Part shown: positions 8,054 through 17,642 of the stretch, one piece after another | Layout of the letters: each line of letters starts with the position of its first letter | Position numbering within the stretch: position 1 is the stretch's first letter | Origin: JAMBLL01 sp964460075 | GTDB taxonomy: Bacteria; Actinomycetota; Acidimicrobiia; Spongiisociales; UBA5794 | DNA length: 64,000 nt | Assembly (NCBI GenBank): GCA_964460075.1 | Contig: CAYWPC010000004.1 | Span: 1-64,000, forward strand | Direction of reading: 5' to 3' | Translations under genes and position numbers: made by a program | Notes under the pieces: model-generated | Seen by the model: only the letters and a program-made list of their open reading frames with translations | What the model was told of the DNA's origin: nothing | Databases searched by the model: none

Positions 8054-9217
8054 ATGCCCACAGATCGACCGTGGCGAAGTCTCAGGCTCGACATAGCTAT
8101 GGCTGTGTCGATGTTCATTCTCGCGTTGCTCTCTCTGACGGGTATCACCGAAGTTGTCGATCAACGCCCATTCGACGTCGGCGCGCTCATCCTCATAGCA
8201 GCACAGACGCTGAGCCTTGCGTGGCGCCGCCGGCTCCCTGTCACCGTGCTGACGGTCGTCGTGGCTTCGTTCATGGTCGAACGCGGGTTCAACTACGCAA
8301 CAGGTTGGGCGGTGTTCGGGATCGCGTTTGCTCTCTTCACGATCGGTGAGCAGCTTACGGTGGCCCGCTCGCTCAAGGTTGGGGGGACGACGGTTGGCGT
8401 CATCGTGGCATGGACAGCCGTTGGGGTGGCGGTGTACGACCTGCCGATGCCGATGCTGGTGACTGTGTTCGGGTTCGTGACGTTCCCACTGATCCTTGGA
8501 CGTGAGGCACGACGCCGTGAGCAACGAACCTTGGAGCTCGAGGCTCGGGCAATTCGCGCCGAATATGAGCGCGAGAGACAGGCCGTAGACGCGGTCAGGG
8601 CCGAGCGGTCCCGGATCGCCCGTGAGTTGCACGACGTGATCGCTCACGAGGTGACGGTGATGACGATCCAGGCTACCGCCGCCGGGAGGGTCCTCAGCAC
8701 CGAACCGGCAAAAGCGCGCGACGCTATTGACGCAGTTGAGGATGCCGGCCACAGAGCGCTCACTGAGATGCGCCGACTGCTCGGACTGTTACGTACGGAC
8801 GCAGAAGGCGAGCTCACTCCGATGCCGGATCTGACGTCTCTTGAGTTGCTTGTCGAGCAGATGGCCGATGCCGGGCTTCAGGTTCAACTGACCATGGAGG
8901 GAGACCTGAGCATGCTGCCGGCAGGTGTCGATGTGAACGCGTTTCGAATCGTGCAGGAGTCGTTGACGAACGCCGTCAAGCATGCCGGCCCTGGAGCGCA
9001 CGTCGATGTCGTGGTCGCCATCGGCGATGAGGAACTTCGAATTGAAGTCACCGATGATGGACGGGGAGCAGCAGAGGCCTTGACGACTGACGGCTCCGGT
9101 CATGGTCTCGTCGGCATGCGCGAGCGGCTTGCCCTCCTCGACGGTTCGCTGTTTGCAGGTCCACGTCGTGGAGGTGGCTATCGAATCCTGGCCACCATTC
9201 CCCTCTCCCGACGATGA
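8054..9217 (+). CDS. Two-component sensor histidine kinase (HisKA_3 type)
   Basis: A 387-residue membrane sensor kinase. Residues 1-150 contain four or five hydrophobic segments with very short loops, so there is no large extracellular sensor domain. A coiled linker (residues about 155-185) leads into the HisKA_3 dimerisation box RIARELHDVIAHEV with His193 as the phosphoacceptor. The HATPase domain follows, with NAVKHAG (N box), DDGRGA and GSGHGLVGMRERLALL. This is the NarX/DesK/LiaS-like class. It overlaps the response regulator by 4 nt (ATGA). A nearby MacB-type transporter suggests that envelope stress or an antimicrobial is sensed; that is inference. Confidence 0.93.
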   Translation: MPTDRPWRSLRLDIAMAVSMFILALLSLTGITEVVDQRPFDVGALILIAAQTLSLAWRRRLPVTVLTVVVASFMVERGFNYATGWAVFGIAFALFTIGEQLTVARSLKVGGTTVGVIVAWTAVGVAVYDLPMPMLVTVFGFVTFPLILGREARRREQRTLELEARAIRAEYERERQAVDAVRAERSRIARELHDVIAHEVTVMTIQATAAGRVLSTEPAKARDAIDAVEDAGHRALTEMRRLLGLLRTDAEGELTPMPDLTSLELLVEQMADAGLQVQLTMEGDLSMLPAGVDVNAFRIVQESLTNAVKHAGPGAHVDVVVAIGDEELRIEVTDDGRGAAEALTTDGSGHGLVGMRERLALLDGSLFAGPRRGGGYRILATIPLSRR

Positions 9218-9888
9218 CCGCCAACCTCCGTGTTCTCGTCGTGGACGACCAGGCCCTTGTCAGAGCTGGATTCGTGATGATCCTCAACAGTGAGCCGGAC
9301 ATCGACGTCGTAGGGGAGGCCGAGAACGGGCAGGAGGCGATCGACCTTGCCCGTGATCTGTGTCCAGACGTAATCCTGATGGACGTTCAGATGCCCGTCA
9401 TGGACGGAATCGCCGCGACACGTCGACTTTGCGAAGGCAGAGAGGCCGACGCCGACCCTCCCAGGGTGCTGATGCTTACAACGTTCGATGTCGATGAGTA
9501 TGTCTGGGATGCACTGCGCGCCGGTGCCAGCGGGTTTCTGCTGAAGGACACTCCTCCGAGGGAGCTCAGCAACGCAATTCGAGTAGTTGCAGACGGACAA
9601 GCGCTCTTGGCACCGTCGGTAACTCGCAGACTGCTCGACGAGCTCTCCCGATTGTCTGTCCTTCCGAAGCCGAATCCTGGGCTGTCGGCTCTTACTGACC
9701 GCGAACTCGAAGTGCTCCAGTATCTGGCACGCGGCAGATCGAATGCGGAGATCGCGAAAGGTCTGTTCGTCTCTGAGACGACGATAAAGACCCATGTGTC
9801 GCACATTCTCACGAAGCTTGAGCTACGTGACCGCGTGCAAGCAGTTGTCGCCGCCTATGAATCCGGTGTTGTGGTGCTAGGCGACTGA
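9214..9888 (+). CDS. NarL/LuxR-family response regulator
   Basis: A 224-residue regulator with a receiver domain (about residues 1-120) and a LuxR-type helix-turn-helix (about 155-220). The phosphoacceptor is Asp57 in LMDVQMPVMDG, the acidic pair is VVDDQ near residue 10, and LLKDTPP holds the conserved Lys. The HTH shows LTDRELEVLQYLARGRSNAEIAKGL and SETTIKTHVSHILTKL. It is the partner of the overlapping upstream kinase and may control the ABC transporter genes that follow after 163 nt. Confidence 0.94.
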   Translation: MTANLRVLVVDDQALVRAGFVMILNSEPDIDVVGEAENGQEAIDLARDLCPDVILMDVQMPVMDGIAATRRLCEGREADADPPRVLMLTTFDVDEYVWDALRAGASGFLLKDTPPRELSNAIRVVADGQALLAPSVTRRLLDELSRLSVLPKPNPGLSALTDRELEVLQYLARGRSNAEIAKGLFVSETTIKTHVSHILTKLELRDRVQAVVAAYESGVVVLGD

Positions 9889-9924
9889 GGCATAGGGTTG
9901 CCGTCACGAGCCATGCGCAGCCCG

Positions 9925-9940
9925 GCCTGCATGGGCAGGC
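9925..9940 (+). terminator. Possible short terminator hairpin after the two-component genes
   Basis: GCCTGC / GCAGGC with a 4-nt loop, followed by TTGCTT rather than a clean T run. It lies 36 nt after the response-regulator stop. Weak as an intrinsic terminator. The rest of 9889-10051 shows no gene. Confidence 0.3.
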
Positions 9941-10051
9941 TTGCTTCCGCAGGAGTCATCGGTCGTAGGGATGAGCCGACGATCGGCTATGCGGCCGATG
10001 TCGGTATGCATGAATTGACGTATCGTGGCTGAAGGCTTGGAGGGAGAGTCA

Positions 10052-10795
10052 ATGACAGCGGCAACAATCACGAACATCGCTGCCCGAATCGAGAATGGTG
10101 TCAAGACGTACGGCGAGGGTGAAGCAGCAGTCAATGCGCTCAACGGAGCCTCGGCAGAGTTCGAGCGTGGCAACTTCACCGCGATCATGGGGCCGTCCGG
10201 ATCGGGTAAGTCGACGTTGCTTCACTGTATTGCAGGTCTCGACACCCTCACCTCAGGGAGTGCCTATATCGGCGATGTCGATCTAGCGACGTTGAAAGAT
10301 CGGGATCTCACCCTGTTGCGACGCAAGCGTGTCGGGTTCATCTTCCAATCCTTCAACCTGATCCCAACCTTGACGGCCGTCGAGAACATCCTGCTCCCGC
10401 TCTCGATAGCAGGACAGGACGCCGAGCCGGATTGGTACGATCAGATCATCGAAACCGTTGGGCTCCGGGACCGTCTTGGACATCTACCCTCTGAGCTTTC
10501 CGGAGGCCAGCAGCAACGGGTTGCTGCTGCGCGTGCACTGGTGTCCCAGCCCGAAATCGTGTTCGCTGACGAACCAAGCGGGAATCTCGACTCCAAGTCG
10601 AGTTCCGAACTTCTCGGCTTCATGCGGAGAGCGGTCCACGAGTTTGGTCAGACCATCGTCATGGTTACGCACGACCCAACCACTGCGGCGTATGCGGACC
10701 GAATCGTCTTCCTCGAAGACGGTGAAATCGTCGATGAGATGCCGGACCCAACAGCCGAGTCGGTTCTCGATCGTCTCAAGAGTCTCGGGGGCTGA
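10052..10795 (+). CDS. ABC transporter ATP-binding protein, MacB/LolD family
   Basis: A 247-residue ATPase with Walker A GPSGSGKST, Q-loop FIFQSFNLIPTLTAVEN, signature LSGGQQQRVAAARAL, Walker B IVFADEPSGNLDS and switch MVTHD. The FQSFNLIPTLTAVENI form and the NLD after Walker B place it in the MacB/LolD/FtsE branch, which powers mechanotransmission rather than classical transport. The ATG at 10052 follows a GGAGGGA; an in-frame GTG at 10025 is less likely. The permease begins 4 nt after its stop codon. Confidence 0.94.
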   Translation: MTAATITNIAARIENGVKTYGEGEAAVNALNGASAEFERGNFTAIMGPSGSGKSTLLHCIAGLDTLTSGSAYIGDVDLATLKDRDLTLLRRKRVGFIFQSFNLIPTLTAVENILLPLSIAGQDAEPDWYDQIIETVGLRDRLGHLPSELSGGQQQRVAAARALVSQPEIVFADEPSGNLDSKSSSELLGFMRRAVHEFGQTIVMVTHDPTTAAYADRIVFLEDGEIVDEMPDPTAESVLDRLKSLGG

Positions 10796-10799
10796 AAGC

Positions 10800-13352
10800 G
10801 TGTTCAGGACCGCTCTCAAGACTGTCGTCGCACACAAGGTGCGGCTTCTGTTGACGGCTGTTGCCATCGTGCTTGGTGTCAGCCTCGTCGCAGGGACGTT
10901 CATCTTCACGGACACGATCAATTCGCAGTTCGACGGCCTGTTGGACGAGATCTATTCCGGGATCGATGTAAGTGTCCGTGCGGATGCCGGCGACTTCGGT
11001 GCTGGAACCGAGCCGTTCCCAGCGGATGTTCTCGATATTGTCGCAGAGGTGGACGGCGTCGGGATCGCCGAAGGTGGTGTCGCGTCCGTTACGACACAAG
11101 TCCTTGATAGGAGCGGAGACCCGATAGGTGGCCAGGGGCCGCCAACCCTTGCGTTCTCTTGGGGTGAAACACCGTCGCTCAACCCAATGAGAATCAAGGA
11201 GGGCGCAGGGAGGCCGCCCATGGGGCCAGGAGAGGTCGTGCTGGATGCCAACACTGTATCCAACGCAGGTTTCGCCGTAGGTGACACGGTGACGGTCGTC
11301 GGCTTCGGCGGCCCAGAGCCGTTCACACTTGTCGGGGTTGCGTCGTTCGGCAACCAGGACAGCTTGCTAGGTGCAACGATCAGTCTGTTCGAGCTCGAGG
11401 AGGCGAAGCGAATCTTCGGCTTCGCAGACGAACTGTCCGGTATCAGCGTCCAGGCGAAACCCGGTGTAGATTCGGACGAGTTGGCACAGCGGATCTCATC
11501 TGTTCTGCCCTCAGGGGTAGAGGCTGTGACAGGGCGAACCGAGCAGAGTGAGCAGGCTGCAGACATCAACGAAGGTCTCAGCTTCCTCAGTATTGGCCTG
11601 CTCTCGTTCGCTGGTGTTTCGATCTTCGTTGGCGCGTTCATCATCCAGAACACCTTCCGAATCATCATTGCGCAACGCACGAGAGAGCTCGCCCTGCTGC
11701 GAGCCATCGGAGCGACAGGGCGGCAGGTCTTCTCGATGGTGATCCTCGAAGCGCTATTCGTTGGCCTGTTCGCGTCAATCGTCGGCATCGCTGTCGGGTT
11801 TGGCATGGCTCTGGCCATCAGGGGGCTCATGAACGCTGTCGGGCTCGGAATCCCGCCTGGCGGTTTGCTGCTGTTGCCACGAACGGTGATTTCGGGCCTT
11901 CTCGTGGGAGTTCTCCTGACGCTGGCATCGTCGCTACTGCCCGCCCGCAAGGCGTCTCGGGTCCCACCGATGGCTGCTCTCAGGGAGGACGCGAGCCGTG
12001 CTCCGAGACGTAGCCTGCGCACACGTGCTCTTGCAGGTAGTGGGATCAGTGGAGTGGGCGTGCTACTTCTCGCGGTCGGTCTTTACACGGATATTGGTCG
12101 TGGCATCGTCTACGTCGGCGCAGGAGCTGCCATAGCATTTGTCGGTGTATCCGTGCTGGCACCATTGGCGGCGAAACCCCTCGCGGACGTCATTGGATGG
12201 CCGTTACCGAGGCTGTTTGGAATCAGTGGCCATCTCGCGAAGGAGAACACCAAGCGCAAACCACGCCGGACGGCGTCAACGGCTTCAGCGCTCATGGTCG
12301 GAGTGGCTCTCGTTGCGTTTTTCTCCGTGTTCGCCTCCTCGACCAAGGCGTCCGTGTCCGAAACGGTCTTCGAACTGTTTCCTGCAGACCTGACCTTTCA
12401 GTCGACGAATCAGACGGACCGGAATCTACCGTCACCTATGAGTCCGTCGCTCGTACGGGAACTGCGTACGTACGACGAGTTGAGCGTCGTATCCGCGATG
12501 CAATTCGGCGAAATAGCTGTTGACGGAGATATCCAATTCTTTGGAGCTTTCGATCCCAAGACGATCGAGCAAGTATTTTCGCTCGGCGCGAACGGCGATG
12601 CTGTCGGCGCGCTCGAGCAGCCCAATTCGATGATCGTTTCGCGCGCCCTTCTCGCCGAGAAGGGATGGGGAGTCGGTGATTCGGTCGTCGTCGAGTACGC
12701 ACGAGCCGGAGATGTCTCGACAACCATCGTTGGCACGTTCGAGGCAGACGACTTCTCCAACCTCTACGTTTCGAGTGCGACCTTTGAGGCGAATGTTCGA
12801 TACGTGGGCGACGGCGTCGTGTTCGCCAACACCGCTCCTGGCCTCAGCGTGGTCGACGCTCAAGAAGCTATCGCCACGACTATCGAGAGCTTCGGGAATG
12901 TCAAAGCGCAGTCCAAATCCGAGATCGTGGACGAAGCAGAGCGACAGATAGACCAGGCCCTCGCGCTGTTCACCGGCCTTCTGCTGTTTGCCGTGATCAT
13001 TGCAGTGCTCGGAATCGCCAACACCTTGACACTCTCGATCTACGAGCGCACTCGTGAGATCGGGCTGCTTCGAGCAGTCGGAATGGTGAGGCGTCAAGTT
13101 CGTCGGATGATCCGGTGGGAGGCGGTGATCGTCGCCGTGTTCGGCGCACTCCTCGGCGTCGGCATTGGCATCGTGCTGGGCTGGGCTGTGGTGCAGGCGC
13201 TCGCAGACGAAGGTCTCGGCGCCTTCAGCATCCCCGTGGGCCAAGTCGTTCTGGCACTCGTGCTTGCGGCTGTCGCAGGCGTCGTGGCGGCCATTTGGCC
13301 AGCGCGGAAAGCGTCACGGATGAACATTCTCGACGCTGTCAGCAGCGAATAG
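10800..13352 (+). CDS. ABC transporter permease, duplicated FtsX/MacB-type
   Basis: An 850-residue permease: an N-terminal membrane helix (about 15-40), a periplasmic-type core domain, a first FtsX domain with three helices (about 255-390, motif RTRELALLRAIGATGRQVF), a second anchor helix and extracellular domain, and a second FtsX domain near the C-terminus (ERTREIGLLRAVGMVRRQV). This two-FtsX layout is common in Gram-positive exporters of peptides, lipids or antimicrobials; the substrate is unknown. The start is the GTG at 10800. A much longer frame runs upstream within the ATPase gene but is a shadow. It is probably controlled by the upstream two-component system. Confidence 0.92.
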   Translation: MFRTALKTVVAHKVRLLLTAVAIVLGVSLVAGTFIFTDTINSQFDGLLDEIYSGIDVSVRADAGDFGAGTEPFPADVLDIVAEVDGVGIAEGGVASVTTQVLDRSGDPIGGQGPPTLAFSWGETPSLNPMRIKEGAGRPPMGPGEVVLDANTVSNAGFAVGDTVTVVGFGGPEPFTLVGVASFGNQDSLLGATISLFELEEAKRIFGFADELSGISVQAKPGVDSDELAQRISSVLPSGVEAVTGRTEQSEQAADINEGLSFLSIGLLSFAGVSIFVGAFIIQNTFRIIIAQRTRELALLRAIGATGRQVFSMVILEALFVGLFASIVGIAVGFGMALAIRGLMNAVGLGIPPGGLLLLPRTVISGLLVGVLLTLASSLLPARKASRVPPMAALREDASRAPRRSLRTRALAGSGISGVGVLLLAVGLYTDIGRGIVYVGAGAAIAFVGVSVLAPLAAKPLADVIGWPLPRLFGISGHLAKENTKRKPRRTASTASALMVGVALVAFFSVFASSTKASVSETVFELFPADLTFQSTNQTDRNLPSPMSPSLVRELRTYDELSVVSAMQFGEIAVDGDIQFFGAFDPKTIEQVFSLGANGDAVGALEQPNSMIVSRALLAEKGWGVGDSVVVEYARAGDVSTTIVGTFEADDFSNLYVSSATFEANVRYVGDGVVFANTAPGLSVVDAQEAIATTIESFGNVKAQSKSEIVDEAERQIDQALALFTGLLLFAVIIAVLGIANTLTLSIYERTREIGLLRAVGMVRRQVRRMIRWEAVIVAVFGALLGVGIGIVLGWAVVQALADEGLGAFSIPVGQVVLALVLAAVAGVVAAIWPARKASRMNILDAVSSE

Positions 13353-13407
13353 TTAACCGCCCAAGTCGGTACCGTACAGTGGCGCTGCATACGACCTGAG
13401 GGGATGC

Positions 13408-14565
13408 ATGGGACCGACCATCATGATCATCGGCGTTGTGCTGATGATCGTCATCCACGAGGGTGGCCACTTTGTTGCGGCCAAGAGCTTCGGCATGAAA
13501 GCGACTGACGCCTTCTTCGGATTCGGCCCGAAGATCTGGTCAACGACCCGCGGAGAGACCGAGTATGGGGTGAAAGCGATCCCCCTCGGAGGGTATGTTC
13601 GCATCATCGGGATGAACCCGTTCGAAGAGATCGACCCGAGCGATGAGCACAGGACCTATCGTGCTGCGTTGTTTTGGAAGAAGACAGTCGTGGTCCTTGC
13701 AGGTGTTGCAACCCACTTCGTGGTTGCCGTGGTGCTGCTGTGGGTCGTCGGCATGGTGTGGGGCGTGGTCGCGTTCGAAGCTGATGGATCGGTCGCTCGA
13801 TCCACGACTATCGCCACCGTCAGTGAGACCGTTCCACAGACGACAGACCCGTCACCTGCACGCCTTGCGGGTGTCCAACGAGGAGACACCATCGTCTCAG
13901 CGGACGGATCCCCGATCGATACCTGGGGCGAGTTCAACGTGTTTGCAGGGGCCAATGGAGGCAACGAAGTCATTATCACCGTTGAACGCGACGGTGAGAC
14001 GGTTGATCTCGTTGCGACCCTCGCGACGTACCGTCGCTCGGTGGTCGTCGATGGTCAGGTAGTGCTCGACGACAGAGGTGAGCCAGTAACGGAGTCGGCC
14101 GGATTCTTCGGGGTAACACCACAAGTGCGCAGGGACCAGTTCGGTCCGCTTGGGATGATTCCTGAGGCGTTCGTGCAGCTATGGAGCGCCATAACGCAGA
14201 GCCTGAACGGACTCTGGCAGCTGATCGTCGGTTTCCCTGCTCTCGTGCTCACCTTTTTCGGTGGAAGCGATGAGATCCTCAACACGGTACGGCCGATCAG
14301 CCCGATCGGTCTCGTACAGATCGCCGGTCCGCTTGAGTCGACCCTCCAGTTGCTGGCTCTCGTCAACATCTTCGTCGGTGTGCTGAACTTCGTCCCTTTG
14401 TATCCCCTGGACGGTGGTCACTTCGCCGTGGCAGCCTATGAGAAGATCACAGGGAGAGAACCGAATATACAAAAGTTGCTTCCCGTGGCAGCAACCGTGT
14501 TCATCTTCCTCGTTTCCTTAGGCCTGATGGGCGTGTATCTGGACATCTTCAGACCGATCCAGTGA
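13408..14565 (+). CDS. rseP: Site-2 intramembrane metalloprotease (RseP/Rip1 family)
   Basis: A 385-residue M50 protease that cuts membrane-bound anti-sigma factors or other regulators inside the membrane. The zinc motif HEGGH (His17, Glu18, His21) is in the first helix, IPLGGYVRIIGMNP follows, a PDZ domain covers about residues 135-210 (GVQRGDTIVSADGSPI), and LYPLDGGHFA provides the third zinc ligand. It has four membrane segments. It is adjacent to ispG, as rip1 is next to gcpE in Mycobacterium tuberculosis. TACCGT and TACAGT hexamers at 13370-13380 may be its -10. Confidence 0.94.
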   Translation: MGPTIMIIGVVLMIVIHEGGHFVAAKSFGMKATDAFFGFGPKIWSTTRGETEYGVKAIPLGGYVRIIGMNPFEEIDPSDEHRTYRAALFWKKTVVVLAGVATHFVVAVVLLWVVGMVWGVVAFEADGSVARSTTIATVSETVPQTTDPSPARLAGVQRGDTIVSADGSPIDTWGEFNVFAGANGGNEVIITVERDGETVDLVATLATYRRSVVVDGQVVLDDRGEPVTESAGFFGVTPQVRRDQFGPLGMIPEAFVQLWSAITQSLNGLWQLIVGFPALVLTFFGGSDEILNTVRPISPIGLVQIAGPLESTLQLLALVNIFVGVLNFVPLYPLDGGHFAVAAYEKITGREPNIQKLLPVAATVFIFLVSLGLMGVYLDIFRPIQ

Positions 14566-14592
14566 GCCAGGAAGTACGTAGTCGCTACCACG

Positions 14593-14598
14593 TACTCT
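14593..14598 (+). promoter_or_regulatory. Putative -10 hexamer for a leaderless ispG transcript
   Basis: TACTCT ends 6 nt before the ATG at 14605. No Shine-Dalgarno precedes the start codon. Confidence 0.4.
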
Positions 14599-14604
14599 TC
14601 TGTC

Positions 14605-15825
14605 ATGTCGTTTCAACGTCGAGTCACTCGCAAGCTCCGAGTCGGTGATATCGAGGTCGGAGGCGGTGCCCCCGTGTCGGTTCAGTCGATGACCACAACC
14701 AAGACTTCCGATGTCGACGCGACGCTGGCACAAATCTACGCCCTAGCAGGGGCTGGGGCGGATATCGTTCGTGTCACCTGCAACAGCGTCGAAGCTGCAC
14801 AGGGCATTGCCGAGATCATGCCCCGATCACCGGTGCCTATTGTTGCTGACATCCACTTTCAGCATCGGCTGGCACTCGCGGCCATCGAAGCCGGTGTGTC
14901 GGCGCTCCGCCTCAATCCTGGGAACATTCGCGACGAGCGTCATATCAAGGAGGTAGCTACGGCCGCAAAGGGCGCACGCATCCCGATCCGGATCGGCGTC
15001 AATGCTGGCTCACTCGACAAGGAACTGCTCGATGCCCATGGCGGACCAGTGCCAGAGGCGCTCGTGGCATCCGCTATGCAGGAGGTCAGGTACCTCGAGG
15101 ACGTCGGTTTCCATGACATCAAGATCTCGGTCAAGCACTCGAATGTACCTCTCATGGTTGAGTCCTACCGCCTCCTTGCTGATACGACCGAGTATCCACT
15201 TCACCTCGGGGTCACAGAGGCTGGCCCTCCTCCCGGCGGTCTCATCAAATCGGTTGCGGGAATCGCGACGCTGCTCCATGAAGGCATTGGAGACACCATC
15301 CGATTCTCGCTCACAGCGGACTCTGTTGAGGAAGCAAAGGCCGGGAGGGCGCTGCTCGAATATCTCGGTCTGAGAGAGCGATCATTGCTCGACCTCATCG
15401 CCTGTCCTTCGTGTGGGCGCGCCGAGGTCGACGTCATCAAAGTGGCATCTGAGGCGAACGAACGCCTTGCGGCGCTGGAGATCCCAATCCAGGTGGCAGT
15501 CATGGGCTGCGTCGTGAACGGGCCAGGTGAGGCCCGTGAGGCAGACCTTGGTCTCGCCGCCGGACGTGGCAGAGGTCATCTGTTCATCAAGGGTGAGGTC
15601 GTTCGCGTCGTTCCAGAAGCCGAGATGGTCGATGCGCTGGTGGATGAGGCCCTTCTACTGTCCGAGCAAGGCGCCGAAGCCAGAATCGCTGCTGCTGATG
15701 TCAAGGCATCCGATCTTGCAGAAGAAACGAGCATTGAGCTTTTGTCGCTCCAGGGCGATGCCAACCAATCAGAGGCCAGAAGGAGGGCCGTCAAGGACGT
15801 CGCCGACGGCGGAGGATCGACGTGA
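14605..15825 (+). CDS. ispG: 4-hydroxy-3-methylbut-2-enyl-diphosphate synthase
   Basis: IspG (GcpE) reduces MEcPP to HMBPP, the penultimate MEP-pathway step, using a 4Fe-4S cluster. The TIM-barrel part shows VQSMTTTKTSDV, PIVADIHFQHRLA and LRLNPGNI. The cluster ligands are Cys267 and Cys270 in ACPSCGRAEVD and Cys302 in VMGCVVNGPGEA; a Glu completes the set. At 406 residues it carries about 45 extra residues after the family core, ending in a charged tail. It lies between rseP and proS. Confidence 0.97.
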   Translation: MSFQRRVTRKLRVGDIEVGGGAPVSVQSMTTTKTSDVDATLAQIYALAGAGADIVRVTCNSVEAAQGIAEIMPRSPVPIVADIHFQHRLALAAIEAGVSALRLNPGNIRDERHIKEVATAAKGARIPIRIGVNAGSLDKELLDAHGGPVPEALVASAMQEVRYLEDVGFHDIKISVKHSNVPLMVESYRLLADTTEYPLHLGVTEAGPPPGGLIKSVAGIATLLHEGIGDTIRFSLTADSVEEAKAGRALLEYLGLRERSLLDLIACPSCGRAEVDVIKVASEANERLAALEIPIQVAVMGCVVNGPGEAREADLGLAAGRGRGHLFIKGEVVRVVPEAEMVDALVDEALLLSEQGAEARIAAADVKASDLAEETSIELLSLQGDANQSEARRRAVKDVADGGGST

Positions 15826-15866
15826 TCAGGCGCTAAGCTCGCCGCCACCGAACACCCAGGAGCAAC

Positions 15867-17579
15867 GTGCGCTGGTCACAAGCTTTCATTCCGACTCTTC
15901 GCGAGGATCCGGCCGATTCTGAGGCGGTGAGCCACAAACTGCTGGTTCGCGCCGGTTACATCAGACAGTTGATGGCTGGCGTGTACTCAATGCTTCCACT
16001 CGGCCAGCGTGTCAGGGACAAAGTCATGACGATCATTCGCGAGGAGATCGATGCCATCGGCGGCCAGGAGTTCCTACTTCCCCAGATGCACCCGCGAGAA
16101 ATCTGGGACCGAACGGGAAGAGCCGAGACAATGAAGGACATCATGATGGCCTTCGACGACAACAAGGGCTCCCCAATCGTGCTCGGTCCAACGCACGAAG
16201 AGATCTTCGCAACCGTCGCGCGTGAACTGACGTCGTACAAACAGCTTCCACAGCTCTGGTATCACATTCAAACGAAGTTCAGGGATGAGGCGAGGCCGAA
16301 GTCGGGTCTCTTGCGGGTTCGCGAGTTCACGATGAAGGACTCCTATTCGTTCGACATCGACTTCGACGGCCTCGGCGTGCAATTCGATCGACACTTCGAC
16401 GCGTACATGCGAATCTTCACCAGGCTCGGAATGACCGCAATCGCTGTCCGGGCATCCTCGGGAGCCATGGGAGGCAAGGATTCGGTGGAATTCATGGTGG
16501 CTAGCGATGTTGGGGAGGACGCCGTTGCCCACTGCAAGCACTGTGGCTATGCGGCGAACGTGGAGACAGCCCCCTCCGTGATTGCCACTGTTGCCGATCC
16601 TTCAGGCGACCATGCCATCGAGACGTTCGACACCCCAGGTGTGCGCACGATTGCGGACCTCGAGGTCTTCGAAGGTGGGGCATCTGCCGACAGACAAATC
16701 AAGACGCTGGTGTACGTTGCGGACGAGGAACCTGTCCTCGTGCTCCTTCGCGGTGACCACACCGTTCAGGACCAGAAACTCTCCGACCATCTCCGGACAG
16801 TCGACGTTCGGCCAGCTCAGCCAGAGGAGATCTCGGCGCTTCTCGGCGCCGACGCCGGCAGCCTCGGTGCAATAGGCGTATCGGGCGTGCGTATCGTTGC
16901 CGATCATGCGCTGCTGGGTCGCACGGCGATGACGACGGGTGCGAACGAGAACGACAAGCACATGCGTGGTGTGAGCGTCGAACGCGACATCGACGTGACC
17001 GAGTGGGCCGACCTGCGCACGGTGGCACCAGGGGAGGGATGCTCGGCGTGTGGTGAGCCGCTCGATGTATTCACCGCTATCGAGGTCGGCCACATCTTCA
17101 AGCTCGGAACGTTCTATGCCGAGCCTCTCGGCGTTACCGTGCTCGACGAGCACGGCGAGACCAGACCAATCGTCATGGGCTCGTACGGGATCGGTGTCGA
17201 GCGGTCCATGGCGGCATCACTCGAAGGGAACTACGACGACAAGGGCATTATCTGGCCGATGTCGATCGCGCCATATCATCTGATCATCACCGTCGTGCGG
17301 TTGGATGATGAGGCAACGATGTCGGCAGCAGAAGCAATGTACAGAGACCTGGAATCTCGAGGAATCGACGTGCTCTTCGACGATCGCGACGAACGTCCAG
17401 GAGTGAAGTTCAACGACGCCGAGCTCATAGGAGTTCCGTTGCGGCTCACTGTCGGTCCACGCGGCGTCGGCAAAGGAGTTGTGGAATTGCTCGATCGCCG
17501 AACGGGCGAATCGAGCGAGATAGCGCTCGACGGCGTAGTGGCCACGATCGAGGGAGTGGTCGCGGAGGCATTCTCGTGA
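15867..17579 (+). CDS. proS: Prolyl-tRNA synthetase, bacterial type with editing domain
   Basis: A 570-residue class II synthetase. Motif 1 lies around PLGQRVRDKVMTIIREEID, motif 2 is FRDEARPKSGLLRVREFTMKD, and motif 3 is GSYGIGVERSM. An editing insertion (about residues 225-390) separates motifs 2 and 3, as in the bacterial type that hydrolyses Ala-tRNA(Pro). A C-terminal anticodon-binding domain follows, with YRDLESRGIDVLFDDRDERPGVKFNDAELIGVPLR forming its core. The GTG start at 15867 follows an AGGAG. Next is the rimP operon promoter. Confidence 0.96.
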   Translation: MRWSQAFIPTLREDPADSEAVSHKLLVRAGYIRQLMAGVYSMLPLGQRVRDKVMTIIREEIDAIGGQEFLLPQMHPREIWDRTGRAETMKDIMMAFDDNKGSPIVLGPTHEEIFATVARELTSYKQLPQLWYHIQTKFRDEARPKSGLLRVREFTMKDSYSFDIDFDGLGVQFDRHFDAYMRIFTRLGMTAIAVRASSGAMGGKDSVEFMVASDVGEDAVAHCKHCGYAANVETAPSVIATVADPSGDHAIETFDTPGVRTIADLEVFEGGASADRQIKTLVYVADEEPVLVLLRGDHTVQDQKLSDHLRTVDVRPAQPEEISALLGADAGSLGAIGVSGVRIVADHALLGRTAMTTGANENDKHMRGVSVERDIDVTEWADLRTVAPGEGCSACGEPLDVFTAIEVGHIFKLGTFYAEPLGVTVLDEHGETRPIVMGSYGIGVERSMAASLEGNYDDKGIIWPMSIAPYHLIITVVRLDDEATMSAAEAMYRDLESRGIDVLFDDRDERPGVKFNDAELIGVPLRLTVGPRGVGKGVVELLDRRTGESSEIALDGVVATIEGVVAEAFS

Positions 17580-17616
17580 GATTCCTGTGTTGAGAGAACC
17601 ACGATGATGGCCGTGC

Positions 17617-17625
17617 TGGTATAAT
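17617..17625 (+). promoter_or_regulatory. Extended -10 promoter for the rimP-nusA-infB operon
   Basis: TGGTATAAT is a perfect extended -10 (TGn plus TATAAT), the best consensus -10 noticed in the window. It lies 92 nt before rimP and just upstream of the leader hairpin. The TTGAGA at 17590 is 24 nt away, too far to be its -35. Confidence 0.7.
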
Positions 17626-17642
17626 CATTCCACGAACCGAGA

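Noticed and set aside
10952..12022. 356-codon frame on the minus strand within the permease
   Set aside because: Complement of a strongly coding plus-strand gene with FtsX motifs; composition is low-complexity Ser/Pro/Thr.
17590..17625. TTGAGA as -35 for the TATAAT before rimP
   Set aside because: Spacing is 24 nt; the extended -10 (TGG before TATAAT) explains the promoter without it.
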